NCBI RefSeq assembly: GCF_901538265.1
Contig: NZ_LR593886.1
Coordinates: 6,593,738-6,657,737, forward strand
DNA: 64,000 bases
Reading direction: 5' to 3'
DNA from: Gemmata massiliana
GTDB lineage: Bacteria; Planctomycetota; Planctomycetia; Gemmatales; Gemmataceae
Positions within the stretch are counted from its first letter, which is position 1; each line of letters starts with the position of its first letter. Of the stretch, positions 1 through 8,300 are shown piece after piece. Below the pieces are notes generated by a model. The model ran no database searches. It was not told where the DNA came from and worked only from the letters and a program-made list of their open reading frames with translations. Position numbers and translations under genes: made by a program.

Positions 1-1
1 C

Positions 2-1219
2 CAGGGGTTCGAGCACCCGGATTCCGAGACCGCCGAGCGGCGCGACCAGCCGGTACTCGTCCGGCTCGGCACGCAGGACGCGACGGAACTCCGCGGCGGG
101 TTCCCGCAAACGGCCGCGGACCTGTACCGCTACCACGCGGTCGTTCTGGACGACCTCGAAGCGGCGTTCTTCACCCCGGATCAGCAGCTCCTGCTGCGGA
201 ATTTCGTCGCGCGGCGCGGGGGCGGGTTCCTGATGCTCGGCGGGCCGGACTCGTTCGCGTCCGGCAAGTACGACCGCACCCCGATCGGCGACCTGTTGCC
301 CGTGTACCTCGACGGGCCGCTCACCCCCACCGGGGGCGATTACAAGCTGGCGCTCACGCGCGAGGGCTGGCTCCAGCCGTGGGTGCGGACCCGGAAGACG
401 GAGGGCGAAGAGACCGCGCGACTCAACGGCATGGCCGCGTTCCAGACGCTCAACGCGGTGGGCGCCCCCAAGCCCGGGGCCACGGTCCTGGCCCACGCAC
501 GCGACGCCGAGGGCCGGGCACTGCCCGCACTGGTCGCGCAACCCTTTGGTAAGGGGCGCGCAGCGGCGGTCCCGATCGGCGACTTGTGGCGCTGGGGGTT
601 GCGGCGCGAGACCGCGACCGACGACTTCGAGCGCGCGTGGCGGCAAACGGTGCGCTGGCTGGTGGCCGACGTGCCGGGCCGGGTGGAGGTGCGGACGGCC
701 CCGACCGCGGGCGCGGTGCCCGCCACCGAGGTGACGGTGCGGGCCACCGACCCCGAATACCTGCCGCTCGACAACGCGACCGTTTCGGTCCGGATCGTTC
801 GACCGGGACGCGACGAAATCACACTGCCCGCCGAACCCGCGTCCCGCGAGGCCGGAACGTACACGACGACCTTCGTCCCGCGGGAGCCGGGGGCGTACCG
901 GGCCGTGGCAACGGTCGCCGCGCCGGACGGGTCCGCGGTCGGTCGGCGCGAGACCGGCTGGTGCGTTCAGCCCGAAGCCGACGAGTTCGCGCACCTGGAA
1001 CCGAACCAAGAGCTATTGGAAGCCGTCGCGAGCCGCACGCGGGGCGAGCTGATCCCCGCGGACGGCCTGGACGGGTTCGTCGCCACCCTGCCCTCTCGGA
1101 AGGCGCCCAACATGGAAACCTGGACGGCCCCGCTGTGGCACCGGGGGTGGTACTTCCTGATCGCTGTATTCTGCCTCGTGACCGAGTGGGGGCTGCGGCG
1201 CCGGGCGGGACTGGCGTAG
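2..1219 (+). CDS. Glutamine amidotransferase-like membrane protein, C-terminal part (5' end outside window)
   Basis: The reading frame is open from base 2, so this is the C-terminal ~405 residues of a longer protein. The visible part begins inside a domain resembling the class I glutamine amidotransferase-like fold of planctomycete BatA/VWA-type membrane proteins: a Tyr/Asp-rich strand (VVLDDL), then RGGGFLMLGGPDSF and a GDLLPVYL block. A beta-sandwich region follows (about residues 215-320), then a single transmembrane helix (WYFLIAVFCLVTEW) and a basic RRRAGLA end, a usual terminus in this family. It was probably one of a cluster of such genes upstream. The catalytic residues are not in view, so enzymatic activity is unlikely or unknown. 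The TAG stop lies inside the first base pairs of an intergenic palindrome. Confidence 0.75.
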   Translation, partial: QGFEHPDSETAERRDQPVLVRLGTQDATELRGGFPQTAADLYRYHAVVLDDLEAAFFTPDQQLLLRNFVARRGGGFLMLGGPDSFASGKYDRTPIGDLLPVYLDGPLTPTGGDYKLALTREGWLQPWVRTRKTEGEETARLNGMAAFQTLNAVGAPKPGATVLAHARDAEGRALPALVAQPFGKGRAAAVPIGDLWRWGLRRETATDDFERAWRQTVRWLVADVPGRVEVRTAPTAGAVPATEVTVRATDPEYLPLDNATVSVRIVRPGRDEITLPAEPASREAGTYTTTFVPREPGAYRAVATVAAPDGSAVGRRETGWCVQPEADEFAHLEPNQELLEAVASRTRGELIPADGLDGFVATLPSRKAPNMETWTAPLWHRGWYFLIAVFCLVTEWGLRRRAGLA

Positions 1220-1281
1220 GTCGGGCTGTGCCCGACGGTGCTGGCTGCGAATTGGCTGGTGTCGGGCACAGCCCGACCTAC
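1216..1281. repeat. REP-like palindrome, copy 1
   Basis: Two 21-bp arms, 1216-1236 and 1261-1281, are perfect reverse complements (GTAGGTCGGGCTGTGCCCGA and one more base, with its complement) around a 24-bp spacer. Each arm is itself partly palindromic (GTCGGGC..GCCCGAC). The upstream gene uses the TAG in the first arm as its stop. A second copy lies 108 bp downstream. Confidence 0.9.
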
Positions 1282-1323
1282 ACAACCGCTCACGCGAACA
1301 AGGCACCCGCGGCCCCAGGAATC

Positions 1324-1405
1324 GTAGGTCGGGCTGTGCCCGACGGTGCTTAACGCTCCGCGATGTGGCTGCAAGTTAGCTGGTGTCGGGCACAGCCTGA
1401 CCTAC
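1324..1405. repeat. REP-like palindrome, copy 2
   Basis: Same family as 1216-1281. The arms are 1324-1344 and 1385-1405, the second with one mismatch (GCCTGAC for GCCCGAC). The spacers share the words GGCTGC and TAGCTGGT/TTGGCTGGT with copy 1, so the whole unit was duplicated, not just the arms. Confidence 0.88.
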
Positions 1406-1443
1406 GCACCGCGACAACCTGCGAATCGATAAGGGAACAACCT

Positions 1444-2385
1444 GTGAGCGTGCCGTTCGCGATCGCGCTGATATCGACACTTCTTACCGCCATCGACCGC
1501 CCCCAGGTGCTCGTCGTTGTCGGCGCGGAAGGAACGCCGGAGTACGGCGTGACCTTTCAGAAGTGGTCCGCGCTGTGGGAAGCGGGGGCCAAGAAGGGGG
1601 GCGCCGGGTTCACGTGCATTGGCCGGGACACCGCGACCACGCCCTCGGACCGCGACCGGTTCCGCACGTTCCTGGCTGAAGCGCCGCGTGCCGGGTCCGC
1701 CCCGCTCTGGGTCGTACTCATCGGGCACGGAACCGACGACGGGCGCGAGGCGCGATTCAACCTCCGCGGCCCGGACGTTTCGGCCAAGGAGCTGGCGGAG
1801 TGGCTCGAACCGGTGAAGCGCCCGGTCGCGGTGGTGAACTGCACCTCGGCGAGCGCGGCGTTCATCAACCACCTGTCCGGTCCGGGGCGCGTCGTCGTCA
1901 CCGCCACCCGGAGCGGGAGCGAATCGAACTACGCGCGGTTCGGCGGGTACCTGGCCGAGGCGATCGGCTCCCCGGCGGCGGATTTGGACAAGGACGGTCA
2001 GGTGTCACTCCTGGAAGCGTTCCTGACGGCCGCCGACCGGGTGCGCGAGTTCTACCGCGTCGAGGGCCGGCTCGCCACCGAGCACCCGCTGCTCGACGAC
2101 AACGGGGACAAGCTCGGCTCCCCGGCCAACTGGTTCCAGGGGCGGCGCGCGAAGGACGGCGCGGCCGTGGACGGCACCCGCGCCCACCAGTGGCACCTGA
2201 TCCCGAGTGCCAAAGAACGGGCGCTCCCGGCGAGCGTCCGGGTGCGGCGCGACGAACTGGAACTCGCACTCGCCACCCTGCGCGACCAGAAGGACCGGCT
2301 CAGCGAGGACGAGTATTACGACCGCGTCGAGAAGCTCATGGTCGAACTCGCCCGCTTGTACTCCGGGGTAAAGGCGGCGCCGTAA
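1444..2385 (+). CDS. Legumain/caspase-fold (peptidase C13-like) protein with EF-hand-like loop
   Basis: The start is GTG at 1444, after the repeat pair. The ATG at 1363 lies inside the palindrome and is unlikely. The product is 313 aa with a hydrophobic N-terminus (about 4-17) that could act as a signal segment. The fold signature of clan CD peptidases is visible: a hydrophobic strand ending in GHGT (His95), and a second strand ending in VVNCTSAS (Cys133), giving the expected His-Cys pair. A loop DLDKDGQVSLLEAF (about 180-193) has the Ca-binding spacing of an EF-hand or dockerin. The C-terminus is charged and probably helical. The assignment is from motif order only. The substrate is unknown and it may be a non-secreted homologue. 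Confidence 0.62.
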   Translation: MSVPFAIALISTLLTAIDRPQVLVVVGAEGTPEYGVTFQKWSALWEAGAKKGGAGFTCIGRDTATTPSDRDRFRTFLAEAPRAGSAPLWVVLIGHGTDDGREARFNLRGPDVSAKELAEWLEPVKRPVAVVNCTSASAAFINHLSGPGRVVVTATRSGSESNYARFGGYLAEAIGSPAADLDKDGQVSLLEAFLTAADRVREFYRVEGRLATEHPLLDDNGDKLGSPANWFQGRRAKDGAAVDGTRAHQWHLIPSAKERALPASVRVRRDELELALATLRDQKDRLSEDEYYDRVEKLMVELARLYSGVKAAP

Positions 2386-2441
2386 GGGATTAAGAACAGG
2401 AAAGCGATTCCGTTCTCCGCATACAGGGCTTACGCCCTCAG

Positions 2442-2909
2442 CTATTTGACCTTCTTGTACTCGATCACGTAGGTGTTCCGTTCCCCGAATCGCGTCGGGC
2501 GCTTCAGGTCTTCCGGCTTCACAACCGAGCCGTTCGTCTGCACGTCCGCTGGTTGCACTGACGCGCACATTTTGAACGAATTCGCTGATATCGTGTAAAT
2601 GGCGAACTGCCGCGACGTGGTCCCGGGTTTGTAGATATCGGAGTACTCCAGATCGACGCGCCCGCCCAACGTCATTGATACGAACCGCGACTCGCCGATG
2701 GTGTCAGCCCCTATCCGCACGGTGAACACACCCGACCGCAACACCCACTTCATCCTTTTAAACTCGTCGGTGATGTCTTCGCCCCGGAGCACGACCTTCG
2801 ACGCGACCCACTCGCCTTCCAGTTGCTTCAGCCGTTGCTCGCACGGCAGCGAGGTGACAGCGGACAGGATCGCGTATGCGGTGACGACGAGCATATTTCG
2901 GTTCGGCAT
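2442..2909 (-). CDS. TIGR03067-type planctomycete protein, probably exported
   Basis: From the ATG at 2909 the product is 155 aa with a short hydrophobic leader (MPNRNMLVVTAYAILSAVTS). The mature part opens with LKQLEGEWVASKVV and ends with KRPTRF and YVIEYKK. These match the order of the TIGR03067 domain, a beta-rich domain common in planctomycetes and of unknown function. The frame stays open to 3026, but the upstream part is not leader-like. No clear Shine-Dalgarno sequence was seen at 2909, so the start is uncertain. It stands alone, convergent with the protease-like gene upstream. The same domain type recurs in the sigma factor at 50786-52486. Confidence 0.65.
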   Translation of the reverse strand: MPNRNMLVVTAYAILSAVTSLPCEQRLKQLEGEWVASKVVLRGEDITDEFKRMKWVLRSGVFTVRIGADTIGESRFVSMTLGGRVDLEYSDIYKPGTTSRQFAIYTISANSFKMCASVQPADVQTNGSVVKPEDLKRPTRFGERNTYVIEYKKVK

Positions 2910-3040
2910 AATAGGCACGAAATCGCCGGGCAACGGCCGATCGTGAATACCCATTCGGCCCCAGAACAACAACGGCTTTTCCGCGGCAACTCGCGCCGCT
3001 TGGCGAACGGCCGGTGATGATCTCACAATGCAGAGAAAAG

Positions 3041-3127
3041 CTTTGACAGGATTAACAGGATCGACAGGATTCAGAACACGAGGTCATCTTCGGTCTTATC
3101 CGGTTGATCCTGTTAATCCTGTCAAAG
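3041..3127. repeat. Intergenic inverted repeat with 22-bp arms
   Basis: The arms 3041-3062 and 3106-3127 are perfect reverse complements (CTTTGACAGGATTAACAGGA plus TC). The first is followed by a further partial copy, GACAGGATT, at 3063-3071. The related units give a tandem look (GACAGGAT-TAACAGGAT-CGACAGGAT). It sits in a 569-bp gene-free stretch. Confidence 0.85.
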
Positions 3128-3478
3128 AATGCTTCGTATTTTCGCACCTCACCCGCCGGCTTGCCCGGCCGTTCATCAAGGCAGCGCCCGGCCATTGTTT
3201 AGCCACAACCGATCACGGAAGTGCCAGACATTCGCTCGCGTTCATATAAGAATCATTTGTCTCCGCTGGGAATTGCGCGCCGAAGTTCCAACTGCGGTTC
3301 CCGGTACGGCACTTGCGTTGTTGTTCGCTCTCTGCTTCGTCGTAGATGTGACCGGCTTGATGCGCCAACTCCGTGCGATTCGTCGCGGGTAAGCCTCGGT
3401 GCGTGTAAGATGTCACATCACACAAATTCGCCCCTATACAACCGCTTGACGGTTCTGACACGGGTTCCTCGCTGAACG
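3128..3478. other. Gene-free intergenic stretch upstream of AraC-type gene
   Basis: No reading frame here has planctomycete-like coding character. The stretch is less GC-rich than the genes around it and must hold the promoter of the AraC-type gene at 3479. No convincing -35/-10 pair or operator was identified by eye. Confidence 0.4.
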
Positions 3479-4354
3479 ATGGAAACGATTGTGCCCCAGC
3501 GCCCGAGCGCGCCCGCGGACGTGACGAGCATGGGTCGGAGCGACGCCAGCGGCGGGCTCGATCTGATGCTGGCGATCCACCGCACCCACACGTTCCCGCG
3601 GCACTTCCACGAAACCTACGTCGTTCAGGTCGTCGAGTCGGGGGTGGACCGGTTCTACTGCCGCGGGGCGCTTCACGAGGCCGGGGCCGGGTCGGTGGTG
3701 TGCCTCAACCCCGGCGAAGTTCACACCGGCGGGCCGGCACACGGGCAGGTACTCCGCTACCGGAGCTTCTACCTGCAAACGCGCTACCTCGCCGAAGTCG
3801 CGTCGGATCTCGGCGGCTCTGGTCAGCGCGCCCCGGAGTTCCACCACTGCGTGATTTCGGACCCGGCGCTGACCGGACGCCTGGCACAAATCCACGCGGC
3901 CATCCAGCCCCCGACCCCGCGGATCGAGGCCGAGGAGCGCCTCCTGGACGGTGCGGCTTCGCTGCTCGCCGCAGTGGGGTACGGCCGGCGCGTCGGGGCG
4001 CTCCGGCGCGAGGACGGCGCGGTGCGGGTGGCGTGCGAGTACCTGCGGGCGAACGTCTCCGGGCAGCCGTCGCTGGACGACCTCGCCGCACAGACCCGGC
4101 TCAGCCGGTTCCACCTGCTCCGGGTGTTTCGCCGGGCCACCGGGCTGCCGCCGCACCAGTACCTGCTGAACCTGCGGATCGAGCAGGCCCGCGTGCTGCT
4201 GCGCCGGGGAGTCCCGCCGGCGCAGGTCGCCGCGAGCGTCGGGTTCGCCGACCAGAGCCACCTCAACCGGTACTTCAAGCGGCACATCGGGATCACCCCG
4301 GGCCGTTACGCCCAGAGCAATATCGTTCAAGACCGCGTGCCGGCATCCCAATAG
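3479..4354 (+). CDS. AraC family transcriptional regulator
   Basis: 291 aa. The N-terminal half is a cupin-type sensor (about 25-110) with the usual HTFPRHFHETYVV and LNPGEVHTG motifs found in AraC-like ligand-binding domains. The C-terminal ~100 residues hold the two helix-turn-helix units: LDDLAAQTRLSRFHLLRVFR, then PPAQVAASVGFADQSHLNRY, with FKRHIGITPGRY closing the family signature. It should bind DNA and activate transcription on sensing a small ligand, which cannot be named. The next gene in the same direction (4479, a secreted G8 protein) starts 124 bp downstream and is a possible target or operon partner. ATG start; full family length. Confidence 0.93.
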   Translation: METIVPQRPSAPADVTSMGRSDASGGLDLMLAIHRTHTFPRHFHETYVVQVVESGVDRFYCRGALHEAGAGSVVCLNPGEVHTGGPAHGQVLRYRSFYLQTRYLAEVASDLGGSGQRAPEFHHCVISDPALTGRLAQIHAAIQPPTPRIEAEERLLDGAASLLAAVGYGRRVGALRREDGAVRVACEYLRANVSGQPSLDDLAAQTRLSRFHLLRVFRRATGLPPHQYLLNLRIEQARVLLRRGVPPAQVAASVGFADQSHLNRYFKRHIGITPGRYAQSNIVQDRVPASQ

Positions 4355-4478
4355 TTTGGGGTAGAATGAGCTTCTACCGGAAGTGGCTCCGCCAGTGCCG
4401 CCCGCACGCACCTCGCAACGCACTTCCCCTCCCCGACCCACACGAAGCCGGCCCCGCGCGCCGAAATGGAGCACTCGA

Positions 4479-6620
4479 ATGCCTTTTCGCGGATCTGTCG
4501 TGAGCGCAGCGCTGTTGCTCGCGCTGACCGTTACGTTGCTCAAGACCGGCCCCTCCCAATCGGCAGTTGGCGCCGACACGAAGCCGGTGCCGGCCGCGCC
4601 GCTCGTTCGGACAGCCGCGTCGGGCGCGTGGTCGGACGGGAAGACGTGGGAGGGCGGGAAGGTTCCCGAGGCCGGCGCAAGGGTGCAAATCCGCACCGGG
4701 CACGCGGTCACGTTCGACGTGAAGGCCGATGCGGTGATTCGGTCGATCCACGTGGCCGGCACGCTCACGTTCGCACGCGACCGGGACACCACGCTGAACG
4801 TCGGGCTCATCAAGGTCCAGCCCGGTGACGACGCGAGCGAAGACGGGTTCGACTGCGACGCCCACGCCCCGAACCCGGACCCGTCGAAGCCCAAACCGGC
4901 ACTAGAAGTCGGCACCGCGGCCGAGCCGATCCCGGCCAAGTTCAAGGCGACGATCCGGTTGCACCACGTCGATGGTCTGGACAAGGAAACGTGCCCCGCG
5001 ATCATCTGCTGCGCGGGCCGGATGGACCTGCACGGCGCGCCGCTGGCCCACACCTGGGTGAAGCTCGCCACTCACGCGAAAGCGGGCGAGAACACGGTCA
5101 CGGTGCCGGGCGACCTGAGCGGGTGGCGCGCGGGCGACCGAGTGATCCTGACCGGCACCTTCCACCCGGACGGGAACGAGAAGACGCCTACCCTGACCAC
5201 GACCGCGCAGACCGAAGAACGGGTGCTCGTCTCGGTGCGCGGGCGCGAGGAACGCGGGGCGACGCTGAAACTCGATAAGCCGCTCGCGTTCGAGCACTAT
5301 GCCGAGGGCGAGTTCCGGGGCGAGGTCGCGAACCTGAGCCGCAACGTGGTCGTTGAGAGCGCCGACCCGAACGGGGTGCGCGGCCACACGATGTACCACA
5401 AGCACAGCGCCGGGAGCATCTCCTACGCGGAGTTCCGGCACCTGGGCAAGCGCGACGTACTAGGCAAGTACGCGATCCACTTCCACCTGTGCCGGGACAC
5501 GATGCGCGGCAGCTCGGTCGTCGGCGCGAGCATCTGGGACAGCCACAACCGCTGGCTCACGATCCACGGCACCGAGTCGCTCGTGGTGCGCGACTGCGTC
5601 GGGTACAAGTCCGTCGGGCACGGGTTCTTCCTCGAAGACGGCACCGAGACGCACAATGTCCTCGATAACAACCTCGCCGCGCTGGTCCTGCCGGGCAAGC
5701 CGCTCCCCAAGCAGATGCTCTCGTTCGACGACAACATGGGCGCCGGGTTCTGGTGGGCCAACTGCAAGAATTCGTTCACCCGCAACGTGGCCGCGGAGTG
5801 CTCCGAGTACGGGTTCGCGTTCGAGTGCCGGCGCGCGGCCGATTTCGACCCGGTGCAGCCGGTGCTCCAAGCCGACGGGTCGCGCAAGAAGCAGGATATC
5901 CGCACCCTCCCGTTCATCCGGTTCGAGGACAACGAGTGCCACGCGATGCCGTTCTTCGGCATGAACCTGCGCGGGCTCACGCGCCCGGTCGGGAAAATCA
6001 TGCAGTTCGCGGAGCAGAACAAGGCCCTGGCGAAAGAGGCGATGGAGGCGATCCCGGACGTGGACCACCCGTTCCACATCACCCGGCTGAAGGTCTGGGA
6101 CACGCGCTGGCCGTTCCACGCGGGCACCACCGGCGTGTACATCGACGGGCTCAACGTGTACCGCTCGACCTACGGCATGTGGCGCTCGGTGACGGACCGG
6201 CACTCGTACCGGAACCTGAAATTCTCCGAGACCTCGAACCGCGACATCCACATGCCGCTGAGCATCGGGATGCCCGAAGAGGAAGTGAATAAGGGGCCGG
6301 CCCAGGGCGCGTACTACACCGGGATCGGCGGGATGCTGGACGACCAGCCGCCGCACACCGTCGTCACGGACGTCCACCCCGAGGGCAACCTGCTCATCGT
6401 TCGGGGCGTTACCGCGGACAGTGGCCCGGTCAAGCGCGTCACCGTGAACGGGCGCCGCGCGTACTCCCTGCGGGGCGAGTTCGCGGAGTGGGAAACCGTT
6501 CTGGAACTCCCCGCGCCGGGCAAGTCTGTAACGATCTCCGCCGCGGCCGAAGACGCCGGGGGACGGGCCGAACGGAACCCGCACAAGTTCGAGTACCGCT
6601 CCCCGGGCGCTGACCGTTAA
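4479..6620 (+). CDS. Secreted G8-domain / right-handed beta-helix protein
   Basis: Start ATG 4479, with GGAG at 4468-4471 as the likely ribosome site; 713 aa. A leader (VVSAALLLALTVTLL) is followed by a G8 domain at about 49-115 (GAWSDGKTWEGGKVPEAG, VTFDVKADAVIRSIHVAG, LTFARDR). The rest is a long parallel beta-helix region with many short Asn/His/Gly turns (HFHLCRDTMRGSSVVGASIW, DNMGAGFWWANC). G8 proteins of this build include the animal CEMIP/TMEM2 group and bacterial carbohydrate-related proteins. A role in binding or cleaving an extracellular polysaccharide is inferred. The C-terminal ~100 residues look like a separate beta domain. It follows an AraC regulator, which fits substrate-induced expression. 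Confidence 0.85.
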   Translation: MPFRGSVVSAALLLALTVTLLKTGPSQSAVGADTKPVPAAPLVRTAASGAWSDGKTWEGGKVPEAGARVQIRTGHAVTFDVKADAVIRSIHVAGTLTFARDRDTTLNVGLIKVQPGDDASEDGFDCDAHAPNPDPSKPKPALEVGTAAEPIPAKFKATIRLHHVDGLDKETCPAIICCAGRMDLHGAPLAHTWVKLATHAKAGENTVTVPGDLSGWRAGDRVILTGTFHPDGNEKTPTLTTTAQTEERVLVSVRGREERGATLKLDKPLAFEHYAEGEFRGEVANLSRNVVVESADPNGVRGHTMYHKHSAGSISYAEFRHLGKRDVLGKYAIHFHLCRDTMRGSSVVGASIWDSHNRWLTIHGTESLVVRDCVGYKSVGHGFFLEDGTETHNVLDNNLAALVLPGKPLPKQMLSFDDNMGAGFWWANCKNSFTRNVAAECSEYGFAFECRRAADFDPVQPVLQADGSRKKQDIRTLPFIRFEDNECHAMPFFGMNLRGLTRPVGKIMQFAEQNKALAKEAMEAIPDVDHPFHITRLKVWDTRWPFHAGTTGVYIDGLNVYRSTYGMWRSVTDRHSYRNLKFSETSNRDIHMPLSIGMPEEEVNKGPAQGAYYTGIGGMLDDQPPHTVVTDVHPEGNLLIVRGVTADSGPVKRVTVNGRRAYSLRGEFAEWETVLELPAPGKSVTISAAAEDAGGRAERNPHKFEYRSPGADR

Positions 6621-6672
6621 TCCGGCGAGCGGCCGTTCGCGTTCACCTAACTCGTACCAAACCATCGGATTG

Positions 6673-6760
6673 CTTGTCTTCTGTAGCCGGCCTCACAGAG
6701 GCCGGGGAGCCACAAATAACGAACATCCCGGCCTCACAGAGGCCGGCTACAGAAGGCAAG
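6673..6760. repeat. Palindromic intergenic repeat, GTAGCCGGCCTC family, copy 1
   Basis: The arms 6673-6706 and 6727-6760 are near-perfect reverse complements (34 bp). Each contains CTGTAGCCGGCCTC and an inner palindrome GGCCTCacagAGGCC. Mismatches occur only at one outer base and the inner loop. A second copy is at 25475-25568. It lies between the G8 gene and the DUF1559 gene. Confidence 0.9.
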
Positions 6761-6785
6761 ACCGTCTCACCCCACGAGAACCATC

Positions 6786-7700
6786 ATGCGTGCCCGTCGC
6801 GGGTTCACCCTGATCGAACTATTGGTCGTGATCGCGATTATTGCGATCCTCATCGGACTGCTCCTGCCCGCCGTGCAAAAGGTGCGGGCGGCGGCGGCCC
6901 GCATGAAGTGCCAGAACAACCTGAAGCAGTTGGCGCTGGCGCTGCACAACTACGAGAACGCCTACCAGAAGCTCCCGCGACCGTTCACCACGGCCACCGC
7001 CGCCGCCGGGCACACGTACTACACCCAAAACTGGCAGATCGACATCATGCCGTACATCGAACAACCGACGCTGGGAGCGCAGTGGAACCACGCGCTGGCG
7101 AACAATGAGGGGGCAAACCTGCCCCTCATGGCGTCCCCGGTCGCGATCCTGAAGTGCCCGTCCGCACCCGGTAGCCCGGTGGAGACGTTCAACCAGACGA
7201 ACAACACGTTCTACGGCAACCCGGCGGTGCCCTCCTACCAGGCCGGGGTGAGCGACTACTTCTGCTCGTCCGTCTCGCAGGTATTGGCCACCGATTTCCA
7301 GGGGATCATGCCGTACTCGACGCCGGGCGCCAGCACGTTCGGGTCGGTCACCGACGGGCTGAGCAACACCGTGATGGTGGTGGAAATGGCCGGCGGCCCG
7401 GTCCGGTACCTGAGCAAGCAGCGCGTGGCGTCGGGCGAGCGCTCGCATTTCTTCGGCAACTGGGGTGAGAACAATCGCTTAGCCCTGCGCCCGTACAACG
7501 ACGCCGGCACCACGGCCTACGGCGGCAACTGCGTGGTCAACTGCTCGAACGTCGGGTCCAACCTGTACGGCTTCCACGAGGGCGGGTCGAACGCCGCGTT
7601 CGGCGACGGCTCGGTGCGGATGATCCGCGAGAACGTGGACACGACCGTGCTGAACTACCAGGTGGGCCGGGACGACGGCCAAGTGCTCCCCGCCGACTGA
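6786..7700 (+). CDS. DUF1559 protein with type IV pilin-like N-terminus
   Basis: 304 aa. The N-terminus [20 protein letters not shown] is a class III (prepilin) signal: cleavage is expected between Gly6 and Phe7, with Glu at +5 of the mature protein and a hydrophobic helix for assembly. The following [20 protein letters not shown] and the C-terminal NAAFGDGSVRMI box are DUF1559 hallmarks. These proteins are massively duplicated in planctomycetes and are thought to be surface or pseudopilus-like proteins. Their exact job is not established. It is followed at 20 bp by a small lipoprotein gene, an arrangement repeated twice more in this window. Confidence 0.93.
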   Translation: MRARRGFTLIELLVVIAIIAILIGLLLPAVQKVRAAAARMKCQNNLKQLALALHNYENAYQKLPRPFTTATAAAGHTYYTQNWQIDIMPYIEQPTLGAQWNHALANNEGANLPLMASPVAILKCPSAPGSPVETFNQTNNTFYGNPAVPSYQAGVSDYFCSSVSQVLATDFQGIMPYSTPGASTFGSVTDGLSNTVMVVEMAGGPVRYLSKQRVASGERSHFFGNWGENNRLALRPYNDAGTTAYGGNCVVNCSNVGSNLYGFHEGGSNAAFGDGSVRMIRENVDTTVLNYQVGRDDGQVLPAD

Positions 7701-7720
7701 CCAACCCAGGACTTCGCACT

Positions 7721-8167
7721 ATGAACCGCTTGTTGTCTGTCGCCGTCTTCTGCACCGCTCTGACCGCACTCATCGGGTGCGGCGGGCGGGAAGGCCCGCC
7801 CCTGTACCCGGTCTCCGGAATCGTCCGCGTGAACGGTCAACCGGCCGAACGGGTGACGGTGAACTTCCAGCGCACGGACCCGGCGGCCACCGGGAACGCG
7901 GCCCACCCGAGTGGCGTGACCGACGCCGACGGGCGCTTCCGGATGTCCACCAACAAGGAAGGCGACGGGGCCGCGGAGGGGGAGTACGTGGTCACGTTCA
8001 CGTGGCAGTCGGACCCCGACTCGGAAAAGGCCGCGGACCTGTTCGGCGGCAAATACCGCGCGCCGAAGACGTCCAAGTTCCGCGCGAAAGTGGGTACCGG
8101 GCCGACCGAACTGGAACCGTTCGAGCTGGCCGCCGAGCCGACTCAGGCCAAGAAGTTCGTGAAGTAA
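7721..8167 (+). CDS. Small lipoprotein partner of DUF1559 (carboxypeptidase-regulatory-like fold)
   Basis: 148 aa. The signal peptide ends in a lipobox (ALIGCGG; Cys at about residue 20), so the protein should be lipid-anchored. The mature part (YPVSGIVRVNGQPAERVTVNF, SGVTDADGRFRMST, GEYVVTFTW) has the strand pattern of the carboxypeptidase regulatory or transthyretin-like beta-sandwich. It starts 20 bp after the DUF1559 gene and is probably co-transcribed with it. A 32-bp-arm hairpin follows, apparently ending the unit. Function unknown. Confidence 0.85.
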   Translation: MNRLLSVAVFCTALTALIGCGGREGPPLYPVSGIVRVNGQPAERVTVNFQRTDPAATGNAAHPSGVTDADGRFRMSTNKEGDGAAEGEYVVTFTWQSDPDSEKAADLFGGKYRAPKTSKFRAKVGTGPTELEPFELAAEPTQAKKFVK

Positions 8168-8215
8168 CGCGAATTACCGGAACGCCCGTGAATCGCACCT
8201 CTCAGTAGTTCGCAA

Positions 8216-8290
8216 CTCCACCCGCTCGTTAACACTCGCGGTTCGCCTGAGCTTTCTGGGCGAACCGCGAGTGTTAACGAGCGGGTGGAG
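8216..8290. terminator. Large bidirectional hairpin between convergent genes (repeat family with 19211-19270)
   Basis: The arms 8216-8247 and 8259-8290 are perfect 32-bp reverse complements around an 11-base loop. It lies midway between the ends of the convergent genes 7721-8167 and 8301-9575. There is no T-run. The right half (CGAACCGCGAGTGTTAACGA and on to GGGTGG) is similar to 19240-19266, so it belongs to a dispersed repeat family reused at gene ends. Confidence 0.85.
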
Positions 8291-8300
8291 CGTTACACAC

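Noticed and set aside
3434..5071. 545-residue minus-strand frame across the AraC and G8 genes
   Set aside because: It overlaps two recognised genes and has no recognisable domain. Long antisense frames are expected at this GC content.
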